This document shows, in pieces, positions 17,870-26,657 of a DNA stretch of 64,000 nt. The stretch's first letter is position 1. Each line of letters opens with the position of its first letter. The notes under the pieces were generated by a model that did not search any database, was not told where the DNA came from, and saw nothing but the letters and a program-made list of their open reading frames with translations. The stretch is from assembly GCF_001421805.1 (NCBI RefSeq), contig NZ_LMLC01000002.1, positions 372,001-436,000 on the forward strand, given 5' to 3'. The translations under genes and the position numbers were made by a program. This DNA comes from Sphingomonas sp. Leaf34. Lineage in GTDB: Bacteria; Pseudomonadota; Alphaproteobacteria; Sphingomonadales; Sphingomonadaceae.

Positions 17870-20800
17870 TCAGGCCATCGCCATCAGGCTCGCATTGCCC
17901 CCGGCGGCGGTGGTGTTGATCGAGGTCGATACCTCCTCGACCAGCCAGTCGAGGCGATAGCCTGCGCCACCGGCCTGCGTCAGGACAATCGGCCCAGGCA
18001 GCGCGGCAATCGCCTGGTTGAGACTGCGAACGCGCGCGGCATCGCCCTCGATCAGTGCGCCCGCATACGGCCCGGCGGCAGCCCAATCGTCCGTCCAGCG
18101 CACCCGGGCGGCGACCGGCTTTGGCAGATCGAGCGCGAGCGCTGAAGCCCCACCAACGACGAGATCGTTACCCGTCGCAAGCCCTGCGGCCAGTTGGGCG
18201 ATCAAACCCTCCCGCGTCTCGGGCAGCAGCAGCACAGTCCCGCGCGGATGAATCGCGTACAGGTTGGTCTCGCCGACCGGCCCAGCCAGTTCGGTCGTGC
18301 CCCCCAGCGACGACGCGCGCGCGCGGTCCCGCACCATCGCCGCCGCAGCCGTGTCGCCGGCATCGTCGAGCCAGGATGCCAGTGCGCCGACTGCGGCGTC
18401 ACCCGATCCGGGCGTCCCGACATCCGCTCCCGTCACCAGCCGTCCGAGATACAACGGCCCGCCCGCCTTCGGCCCAGTCCCCGACAGCCCACGCCCACCG
18501 AATGGCTGGACGCCGACCACCGCGCCGATCACGTTGCGGTTGATGTACAGATTGCCGGCTCGGACCAGCCCGGTGACGAATGCGATCGTCTCGTCGAGCC
18601 GCGTGTGCAGCCCGAACGTCAGGCCGTATCCGGTCGCGTTGATCCGGTCGATCAGCGTTCCGAGCTCCGCGCGCCGGAAGCGGATGACGTGCAGCACCGG
18701 CCCGAACACTTCGCGCTCCAGATCGGCAAGATCGTCGAGCTCGATGATCGTCGGCGACACGAACGTCCCATGCGTCGTGTCACCTACGGGCGCGATCTGC
18801 TCGACCGGGCGGCCGAGCGATCGCATCCGCGCGATATGCCCTTCGATCATGGTCTTGGCCTCGGCCGAGATCACCGGGCCGATATCGGTCGCCAGCGTAT
18901 CGGTCCGGCCGATCCGTAACTCGCGCAGGGCGCCCTTCAGCATCGCCAACGTCCGGTCGGCGACGTCCTCCTGCAAGCACAGGATGCGAAGTGCCGAACA
19001 GCGCTGGCCGGCGCTGTCGAACGCCGATGCCACCACGTCCGCGACCACCTGTTCGGCCAGCGCCGAGGAATCGACGATCATCGCATTCTGGCCACCGGTC
19101 TCGGCCACCAGCGGGATCGGCGCACCGGCGGGCGATACCCGCTTGGCGAGTTCGGCCTGGATCAGCCGCGCGACGTCGGTCGAGCCCGTGAACATCACGC
19201 CCATCGTCTCGGGCGCAGCGACCAGGGCCGCGCCGACCGCGCCGTCCCCCGCCACCAGATGCAGCACGTCAGCCGGGATCCCGGCATCGTGGAGGATCGC
19301 GACACCCTGCGCGGCGATCAGCGGCGTTTCCTCGGCGGGCTTGGCCAGCACCGCATTGCCGGCGACCAGCGCGGCGGCGACCTGGCCGGCGAAGATCGCG
19401 AGTGGGAAGTTCCACGGGCTGATGCACGTCACCACCCCGAGCGGACGTTGCCCCGCCGGCAGCACGCGCGCCTGTTGCGCATAATAGCGCAGGAAATCGA
19501 TCGCCTCACGCACCTCGGCGACAGCGTTGGCGAGCGACTTGCCCGCCTCGCGCATGACGAGCGGCAGCAACGCGGGCATCCGTGCTTGCATGAGGTCGGC
19601 CGCCCGGTCCAGGCACGCCGCGCGCTCCGTCACCGTCACCGCAGCCCAGCGCGGTGCGGCCTCGGCCGCCGTCCGCGCCAGTGCCAGCACAGCATCCGGC
19701 AAGACTTCGCGCACGGTGCCGACGACGTCGCGGTGATCCGCCGGGTTCAGCACCGGCCGCGGTTCGCCGTCGGTTCCGGCCTGCACCGGCGCCAGCGCCC
19801 CGCGGAACGTGTCACTCAAGGTCGCCAGCACGCCCTCGTCGCTCGCATCGAGTCCGTCGGAGTTGCGACGCGTCCCGTACAGGTCGCGCGGCAAGGCGAT
19901 CACCGGATGCGGCGCGCCCGGCACCGGCATCGCGCGAACCGTCGCGACCGGGTCCGCGACAAGCTCGGCGATCCCCACCGCCGGGTCCGCGATCCGGTTG
20001 ACGAACGACGAGTTCGCGCCGTTCTCGAGCAGCCGCCGGACGAGATAGGCGAGCAGCGTTTCGTGCGTTCCGACCGGCGCGTAGATCCGACACGGCCGGT
20101 TCAGCCGATTGCCGCCGACGACCTCCTCGTACAGCGGCTCGCCCATCCCGTAGAGGCACTGGAACTCGTAATCGCCGATCGCGAACGCGGGCCCGGCCAT
20201 CGCGTGGATGGTCGCGAGCGTCTGCGCATTGTGCGTCGCAAATTGAGGGAACACCGCATCCCCCGCCGTCAGCAGCTTACGCGCGCAGGCGAGATAGGCG
20301 ACGTCGGTGTGGACCTTGCGCGTGTAGACCGGGAAGTCGGCGAGCCCGTCGACCTGCGCGCGTTTGATCTCCGCGTCCCAATAGGCGCCCTTGACCAGTC
20401 GGACCATGATCCGCCGGTCGGCACGCCGCGCGAGATCGACGATCCAGTCGAGCACGAACGGGCAGCGTTTGCCGTAGGCCTGCACCACGAAGCCGAGCCC
20501 GTTCCAGCCGCGCAGATCGGGGTCGGTCGCCAGGCTTTCGAGCAGGTCGAGCGACAGTTCGAGACGATCCGCCTCCTCCGCGTCGATGTTCAGGCCGATA
20601 TCGTAGCGCTTCGCCAGCAGCGCGAGCGCTTTCACGTCGGGCAGCAGTTCGGCCATCACGCGGTCCGCCTGCGACCGGGCATAGCGTGGGTGCAGCGCGG
20701 ACAGCTTGATCGATATTCCCGGCCCGCCATAGATCCCGCGCCCCGCCGACGCCTTGCCGATGGCATGGATCGCCGCAACGTAATCCCCATGATAGCGCCG

Positions 20801-21478
20801 CGCATCCTCCGCCGTCGTCGCTGCCTCGCCAAGCATGTCATAGCTGTACTGGAAACCCTCCGCCTCGGGACCACGCGCATGCTTGAGCGCTTCACCGATG
20901 GTCTGCCCGGCGACGAATTGTTCGCCCATCATCCGCATCGCCATCGCCACGCCGCCACGGATGACGGGCTCGCCCGCGCGCGCGATCAACCGGGTGAGCG
21001 CCGCGCCAAGCCCCTTGTCGTCGACGCTTCCGGTCAGCTTGCCCGTCAAGGCCAACCCCCAGGTCGCCGCATTGACGAACAAGGAGCGTCCTTCCGCCAG
21101 ATGCGATTTCCAATCGCCGCCTGCGATCTTGTCACGGATCAACGCGTCACGCGTCTCCGCATCCGGAATCCGCAGCATCGCCTCGGCCAGGCACATCAGC
21201 GCGACGCCTTCCTGGCTCGACAGCGCATATTCCTGAACGATCCCCTCGACCCCGCCGCCGCGCTTTTTCGCCCGCAGCGCGGTGATCAACGCGGACGCGG
21301 TGCGCATCGCCTCTGCTGCCGTCGCGTCGTCGAGCGTCGCCTGATCGAGCAGCGGCGCAAGGCATTCAGCTTCCGGGCGACGATAGGCGGCGGTGATCGC
21401 GCGGCGCAGGGCGCTCTGATCGCGGATCGGCGGAGCGAAGTCGGCAAAGAGCGGGGGAAGCGAAGAAGTGTGCGACAT
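17870..21478 (-). CDS. putA: Bifunctional proline dehydrogenase / glutamate-semialdehyde dehydrogenase
   Basis: 1202 residues from the ATG with GAGG upstream. Proline is oxidised to P5C in the FAD barrel (RLVKGAYWDAEIKRAQ near residue 370). P5C is oxidised to glutamate in the ALDH domain (catalytic Glu in ETGGQNA, Cys in SAGQRCSA). A further ALDH-superfamily-like C-terminal domain ends AAGGNASLMAMA, as in type-B PutA. There is no N-terminal ribbon-helix-helix DNA-binding domain, so it cannot repress its own gene. The divergent Lrp-type gene probably does the regulation. Proline catabolism occurs at the membrane with quinone as electron acceptor. Confidence 0.96.
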   Translation of the reverse strand: MSHTSSLPPLFADFAPPIRDQSALRRAITAAYRRPEAECLAPLLDQATLDDATAAEAMRTASALITALRAKKRGGGVEGIVQEYALSSQEGVALMCLAEAMLRIPDAETRDALIRDKIAGGDWKSHLAEGRSLFVNAATWGLALTGKLTGSVDDKGLGAALTRLIARAGEPVIRGGVAMAMRMMGEQFVAGQTIGEALKHARGPEAEGFQYSYDMLGEAATTAEDARRYHGDYVAAIHAIGKASAGRGIYGGPGISIKLSALHPRYARSQADRVMAELLPDVKALALLAKRYDIGLNIDAEEADRLELSLDLLESLATDPDLRGWNGLGFVVQAYGKRCPFVLDWIVDLARRADRRIMVRLVKGAYWDAEIKRAQVDGLADFPVYTRKVHTDVAYLACARKLLTAGDAVFPQFATHNAQTLATIHAMAGPAFAIGDYEFQCLYGMGEPLYEEVVGGNRLNRPCRIYAPVGTHETLLAYLVRRLLENGANSSFVNRIADPAVGIAELVADPVATVRAMPVPGAPHPVIALPRDLYGTRRNSDGLDASDEGVLATLSDTFRGALAPVQAGTDGEPRPVLNPADHRDVVGTVREVLPDAVLALARTAAEAAPRWAAVTVTERAACLDRAADLMQARMPALLPLVMREAGKSLANAVAEVREAIDFLRYYAQQARVLPAGQRPLGVVTCISPWNFPLAIFAGQVAAALVAGNAVLAKPAEETPLIAAQGVAILHDAGIPADVLHLVAGDGAVGAALVAAPETMGVMFTGSTDVARLIQAELAKRVSPAGAPIPLVAETGGQNAMIVDSSALAEQVVADVVASAFDSAGQRCSALRILCLQEDVADRTLAMLKGALRELRIGRTDTLATDIGPVISAEAKTMIEGHIARMRSLGRPVEQIAPVGDTTHGTFVSPTIIELDDLADLEREVFGPVLHVIRFRRAELGTLIDRINATGYGLTFGLHTRLDETIAFVTGLVRAGNLYINRNVIGAVVGVQPFGGRGLSGTGPKAGGPLYLGRLVTGADVGTPGSGDAAVGALASWLDDAGDTAAAAMVRDRARASSLGGTTELAGPVGETNLYAIHPRGTVLLLPETREGLIAQLAAGLATGNDLVVGGASALALDLPKPVAARVRWTDDWAAAGPYAGALIEGDAARVRSLNQAIAALPGPIVLTQAGGAGYRLDWLVEEVSTSINTTAAGGNASLMAMA

Positions 21479-21595
21479 GCGGCGAGCCTCGTCTGGAACC
21501 TGACCAGAACGTAGCATGGACGCGCATGGCGATCCGCCTTATCGATCGCCAAGTAACAGTTCGACCGACCATTTTTCGAGGTCAGGAGAGGCGGA

Positions 21596-22069
21596 ATGGC
21601 TAACAAGATCGATCATATCGGTGCGATCGACCAGTTCGACAGGCGGATGATCGACCTGCTGCGCGACGATGGCCGGATGTCGGTTGCCGAGCTCGCGCGG
21701 CGGGTCGGCCTGTCCAAGACACCGTGCCAGGTCCGGCTGAAACGCCTGCTCGACCAAGGGTATATCCGCGGGTTCCGGGCGGTGCTCGATCCGGTCAAGC
21801 TCGGGCTCGATCATATCGCCTTTACCGAGGTCAAGCTGTCCGACACGCGGGAGGCCGCGCTCGACGCGTTCCGCCGCGCGGTGCTCGCGATCCGCGAGGT
21901 CGAGGAATGTCACATGATCGCCAGCAGCTTCGATTATCTGCTCAAAGTCCGCACGCCCGATATCCGCCGCTATCGCGAGGTGCTGGGCGAGCGGATATCG
22001 AGCCTGCCGCATGTCGCGAGCACATCGACCTTCGTCGCGATGGAAACGATCCGCGACGGCGCGATGTGA
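21596..22069 (+). CDS. putR: Lrp/AsnC family regulator, probable PutR
   Basis: 157 residues with AGGAG seven bases before the ATG. The N-terminal helix-turn-helix (MSVAELARRVGLSKTPCQVRLKRL) is followed by an AsnC ligand-binding RAM domain ending VASTSTFVAMETI. It is divergent from putA across 117 bp. In many alphaproteobacteria such an Lrp protein (PutR) activates putA in response to proline. Family and position make this assignment likely. Confidence 0.9.
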   Translation: MANKIDHIGAIDQFDRRMIDLLRDDGRMSVAELARRVGLSKTPCQVRLKRLLDQGYIRGFRAVLDPVKLGLDHIAFTEVKLSDTREAALDAFRRAVLAIREVEECHMIASSFDYLLKVRTPDIRRYREVLGERISSLPHVASTSTFVAMETIRDGAM

Positions 22070-22084
22070 TCTGAGCCGCGACGT

Positions 22085-22101
22085 CCTCCCCTATCAGGAG
22101 G
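22085..22101. terminator. Short hairpin between convergent putR and the formate/nitrite channel gene
   Basis: CCTCC and GGAGG pair around a 7-base loop in the 41-bp gap between two convergent genes. The stem is short and no T-run follows, so this is only a candidate bidirectional terminator. Confidence 0.35.
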
Positions 22102-22110
22102 GGGATCGCA

Positions 22111-22908
22111 TCAACCACGATTGGCGGGCGCGACGGCCGCGTCGGTCTTCGACGCCGCGAGATAGCCGCCGACGACGAAGACCAGCGCGCCGATCGTGTT
22201 GCCGACCGTCACGATCGCGAGGTTGCGAACCATGCCCGCAAGATCGATCGACGATTGCGGCACCAGCAGGCCGAGCGTGAGGGCGGTCATATTCGCGACC
22301 GAATGCTCGAACCCTGCAGCGACGAACGCGAGCAGGATCCAGGCCATCGCAATGCACTTGGCGGCATCGCCCGTCATCCGCGCCGCAGTCCAGATCGCGA
22401 GGCAGACCAGCCAGTTGCAGAGAATCGCGCGGGCCAGCAGCGCGGTCGCGTCGACCGATACCTTGTGCAGCACATACGCGTGGAACATCGAATCGGCGTT
22501 GGCGAAAATCGCGCCGCCACCGCCTGCGGCGAACACCAGCGACAATATGACGCCGCCGACGAGATTGCCGATCCACACCACGACCGCCAGCTTAAGGGCG
22601 TCCGCGATCGTAATGGTCCGTCGCGCGAGGCCAAAGCCGATATACATCACATAGCCGGTGAACAGCTCCGCGCCCGCAAACACCGTCAGGATCAGCCCGA
22701 GCCCGAAGGTCGCGCCCATCACCAACGGGCGGACGCCGGGTTCGAGCCCCGACGCAGTGCTGAGCGCGAGGATCATCGCGATGCCGATATACGTGCCCGC
22801 CAGAATAGCGCCCGCAAAGAAACCCGCAGGCGAGCGCCGCAATGCCTCCGCCTTGGTGGCGGCGAGGGTCGCGTAGGTGTCGATGGTCGACGAATACCCG
22901 GTGCTCAT
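22111..22908 (-). CDS. Formate/nitrite transporter (FocA/NirC) family channel
   Basis: 265 residues with six hydrophobic segments. Family signatures CNWLVCLAIW (with the pore-lining region) and AGFEHSVANM are present. It is a pentameric inner-membrane channel for small monovalent anions such as formate or nitrite. The start overlaps the stop of the molybdoenzyme gene by ATGA, so the two are translated together. That pairing points to formate as the more likely anion, although nitrite cannot be excluded. Confidence 0.9.
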   Translation of the reverse strand: MSTGYSSTIDTYATLAATKAEALRRSPAGFFAGAILAGTYIGIAMILALSTASGLEPGVRPLVMGATFGLGLILTVFAGAELFTGYVMYIGFGLARRTITIADALKLAVVVWIGNLVGGVILSLVFAAGGGGAIFANADSMFHAYVLHKVSVDATALLARAILCNWLVCLAIWTAARMTGDAAKCIAMAWILLAFVAAGFEHSVANMTALTLGLLVPQSSIDLAGMVRNLAIVTVGNTIGALVFVVGGYLAASKTDAAVAPANRG

Positions 22909-25274
22909 GCGTGGACTTTGCTCTCGTGGCCGACGATCCCCGCGCGCACCACGCCGCGATCCGACCCCAGGTCGGCAGCGGCGGGACGGACGGTCACCGG
23001 GATGGATTTATAGGAGGGAGTAAAACTCTGCGGATCGTGATCTTCGAGCGCGATCAACGGCTGCGTCTCGGGGTAATAGGAGGCGACGCAGCCATCGGGC
23101 AGCGCATAGCGGACCAGCATCAGCTTCTGGACGACGCGGTCGGCCCGCGCGAACTGGAGGGCCGTCGCGATATCGACGACATCGCCTTCCTTGTGCCCGA
23201 GCCGCGCCATGTCGCGCTCGTTCATGAACAGGATATCGCGGCGCCCAAACACGCCGCGATAGCGATCGTCGAGGCTGTAGACGGTGGTGTTGTACTGGTC
23301 GTGCGCGCGCAGCGTGGTCAGACGCAGCACGGTCGGATCGCCCGTACCCTCATCCTCCGCGACGCCCTTGGTGACGAGGAAGTTGGCCTTGCCGCTGTCG
23401 GTGTTCCACTGCCGCATCGCCGCGGAATTGGGCAGGTGGAAGCCGCCCGGCTTGCGGATGCGCGCGTTGTAATCGGCGAACGCCGGGAACACCGCCTCGA
23501 TCTTGTCGCGGATCAGGCTGTAGTCGCCGACATACGCGTCCCAGTCGATCGCGACCGGCGATCCCCTGACCGCCAGCGTCGCCTTGGCGATCTCGCCGAC
23601 GATCCAGATCTCGGACTTCACATTGTCGCCCGGCGGCATCAGGAAGCCGCGTGAGGCGTGGACCATCGACATCGAATCCTCGACCGTCACCGATTGCTGG
23701 CCGGTCGCCTGCATATCGAGCTCGGTCCGACCGAGACACGGCAGGATGTAGGTCGACTTGGCCATCAACAGCATCGTGCGGTTGAGCTTGGTCGTGATGT
23801 GGACCGCCAGATCGAGATTGCGGAACCCTTCCGCACAGGCCTGCGGATCGGACGAGGCGATGGCGAGATTGCCACCGAGGCACACGATCGCCTTGGCGTC
23901 GCCGTCGCGCATCGCCGCGATGCTCTCGACGACGGAATGACCATGCTCGCGCGGCGGTTCGAACCCGAACACGTCGCGCATCGCGTCGAGCAACACCGGC
24001 ATCGGCCGCTCGGTGATCCCGACGGTACGGTCGCCCTGCACGTTGCTGTGCCCGCGTAAGGGACAGATGCCCGCACCCGGCTTGCCCATGTTGCCGCGCA
24101 ACAGGAGCAGGTTGGCGATCTGCTGGACGTTGGTAGTGCCGGTGCGGTGCTGCGTAACGCCCATCCCGTAGCAGCAGATCGTAGACTTCGACTTCGAATA
24201 GGCGAGCGCCACCTCTTCCAGATCGCTGCGCGAAAGGCCGCTGGAGCGCTCGATATCCGCCCACTCGCTGGTCGCCAGGTCGGCGATATAGTCGTCGAGC
24301 CCGGCGGTATGCTCGGCAATGAACGCATGATCCAGCGCGGGTTCGCCGCCCGACTGCTTGGCGGCGTCATCGAGCGCCACCAGCGCCTTGGCGATGCCCT
24401 TCAGCGCGGCCGCGTCGCCGCCGACCTTCACCTGATAATAGCTGCTGGCGATCGGGGTCGCCGACATCGTCGCCATCTCGACCACCGACTGCGGCGATTC
24501 GAAGCGCTCGAGCGAGCGCTCTTTCAGCGGGTTGAAGACGATGATCTTGCCGCCGCGCTTCGACACTTCGCGCAAGGTCGCCATCATCCGCGGATGGTTG
24601 GTGCCGGGGTTGTGCCCGATCGACAGGATCAGGTCGGCGTGATCGAAATCCTCGAGGCTGACGGTCCCCTTGCCGATACCGATCGACTTCGGCAGCCCGA
24701 CCGAGGTCGCCTCGTGGCACATGTTCGAGCAGTCGGGGAAGTTGTTGGTACCGTACAACCGGACAAACAGCTGGAACAGGAACGCCGCCTCGTTCGAGCA
24801 GCGCCCGGAGGTGTAGAATTCGGCCTGGTTCGGGTTCGGCACCGCAGCGAGCCCTGCGCCGATCTCGCGCATCGCCTCCGCCCAGCTCACGACCTCGTAA
24901 TGATCGGTGGCGGCATTGTAGCGAAGCGGCTCGGTGACGCGGCCCTGGTCCTCGATCCAGTGATCGCTCTGCTGCCAGATGTCCGACACGCTGTGCTTGG
25001 CGAAGAAGTCCGCGCCGATCGTCTTCGCGGTCGATTCCCACGCGACCGCCTTGGCGCCGTTCTCGCAGAATTCGAACGACGAGGTGTGCTTCGGGTCGGG
25101 CCACGCGCAGCTCGGGCAATCGAAGCCGTCGGGCTGGTTCGACTTGAGCAGAGTCTGGCCGCCGCGCACGACGATCTGCTGCGCCTTCAACGAGGCGGCG
25201 ACCGCCTTCAACGCGCCCCAGCCCCCTGCCGGGCCGGTATAGTCCGCAATGCCCTCTGGACGTTTGGTCGCCAA
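22905..25274 (-). CDS. FdhF/YdeP family molybdopterin oxidoreductase
   Basis: 789 residues. The start is TTG with GGGAGAA seven bases upstream. It has the YdeP-type layout: DCPSCAWPDP and FCENGAKAVAWE carry N-terminal cysteines, then the molybdopterin oxidoreductase domain with the candidate Mo-ligand region SNMCHEATS. A C-terminal dinucleotide-binding barrel near LGHKEGDVVDI closes it. No Tat signal is seen, so it is cytoplasmic. The family is annotated as formate-dehydrogenase-like, often of unknown substrate. Coupling to a FocA/NirC channel supports formate. Confidence 0.88.
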   Translation of the reverse strand: MATKRPEGIADYTGPAGGWGALKAVAASLKAQQIVVRGGQTLLKSNQPDGFDCPSCAWPDPKHTSSFEFCENGAKAVAWESTAKTIGADFFAKHSVSDIWQQSDHWIEDQGRVTEPLRYNAATDHYEVVSWAEAMREIGAGLAAVPNPNQAEFYTSGRCSNEAAFLFQLFVRLYGTNNFPDCSNMCHEATSVGLPKSIGIGKGTVSLEDFDHADLILSIGHNPGTNHPRMMATLREVSKRGGKIIVFNPLKERSLERFESPQSVVEMATMSATPIASSYYQVKVGGDAAALKGIAKALVALDDAAKQSGGEPALDHAFIAEHTAGLDDYIADLATSEWADIERSSGLSRSDLEEVALAYSKSKSTICCYGMGVTQHRTGTTNVQQIANLLLLRGNMGKPGAGICPLRGHSNVQGDRTVGITERPMPVLLDAMRDVFGFEPPREHGHSVVESIAAMRDGDAKAIVCLGGNLAIASSDPQACAEGFRNLDLAVHITTKLNRTMLLMAKSTYILPCLGRTELDMQATGQQSVTVEDSMSMVHASRGFLMPPGDNVKSEIWIVGEIAKATLAVRGSPVAIDWDAYVGDYSLIRDKIEAVFPAFADYNARIRKPGGFHLPNSAAMRQWNTDSGKANFLVTKGVAEDEGTGDPTVLRLTTLRAHDQYNTTVYSLDDRYRGVFGRRDILFMNERDMARLGHKEGDVVDIATALQFARADRVVQKLMLVRYALPDGCVASYYPETQPLIALEDHDPQSFTPSYKSIPVTVRPAAADLGSDRGVVRAGIVGHESKVHA

Positions 25275-25397
25275 GTCGCTTCTCCCGGTGTCAGTCGTGC
25301 GTTCGACAGTAGGTCAGAGACGCATACGTACCTGTGCCCTACGACCATCCCCCAGCCGGGCTAAAGCGAAATTCTCCCACTGCGTGATCGCGATATT

Positions 25398-25422
25398 TCG
25401 TAAGTGCTCTCGAGACTTACGA
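25398..25422. promoter_or_regulatory. 8-bp inverted repeat upstream of the FdhF-like gene
   Basis: TCGTAAGT and ACTTACGA are perfect inverse complements separated by 9 bp, between the mreB-like 3' end and the molybdoenzyme start. The arms are A/T-containing in a G+C-rich background and no T-run follows on the minus strand. An operator is therefore more likely than a terminator. Confidence 0.4.
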
Positions 25423-25440
25423 CGCAGCCATCGACGCGCA

Positions 25441-26568
<1,128 letters not shown>

Positions 26569-26616
26569 TCAATCGCTCTGCGTCCGGACGGGCGATCCGA
26601 ACGATATCCCGTCCCG

Positions 26617-26640
26617 ATCCTCCCCCGCCACGGGGAGGAT
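26617..26640 (-). terminator. Hairpin after the TonB receptor gene
   Basis: ATCCTCCCC and GGGGAGGAT form a perfect 9-bp stem around a 6-base loop, 17 bp past the receptor stop. No long T-run follows. It belongs to the same CCCCCGCCA-containing design as 17800-17818. Confidence 0.6.
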
Positions 26641-26657
26641 CGCCGAACGTCTGCGGA

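Noticed and set aside
17862..17890. Tandem copy of a CCATCGCCATCAGG-like word at the putA 3' end
   Set aside because: A local 14-bp duplication spanning the stop codon that leaves the protein end unchanged (...LMAMA). There is no sign of function.
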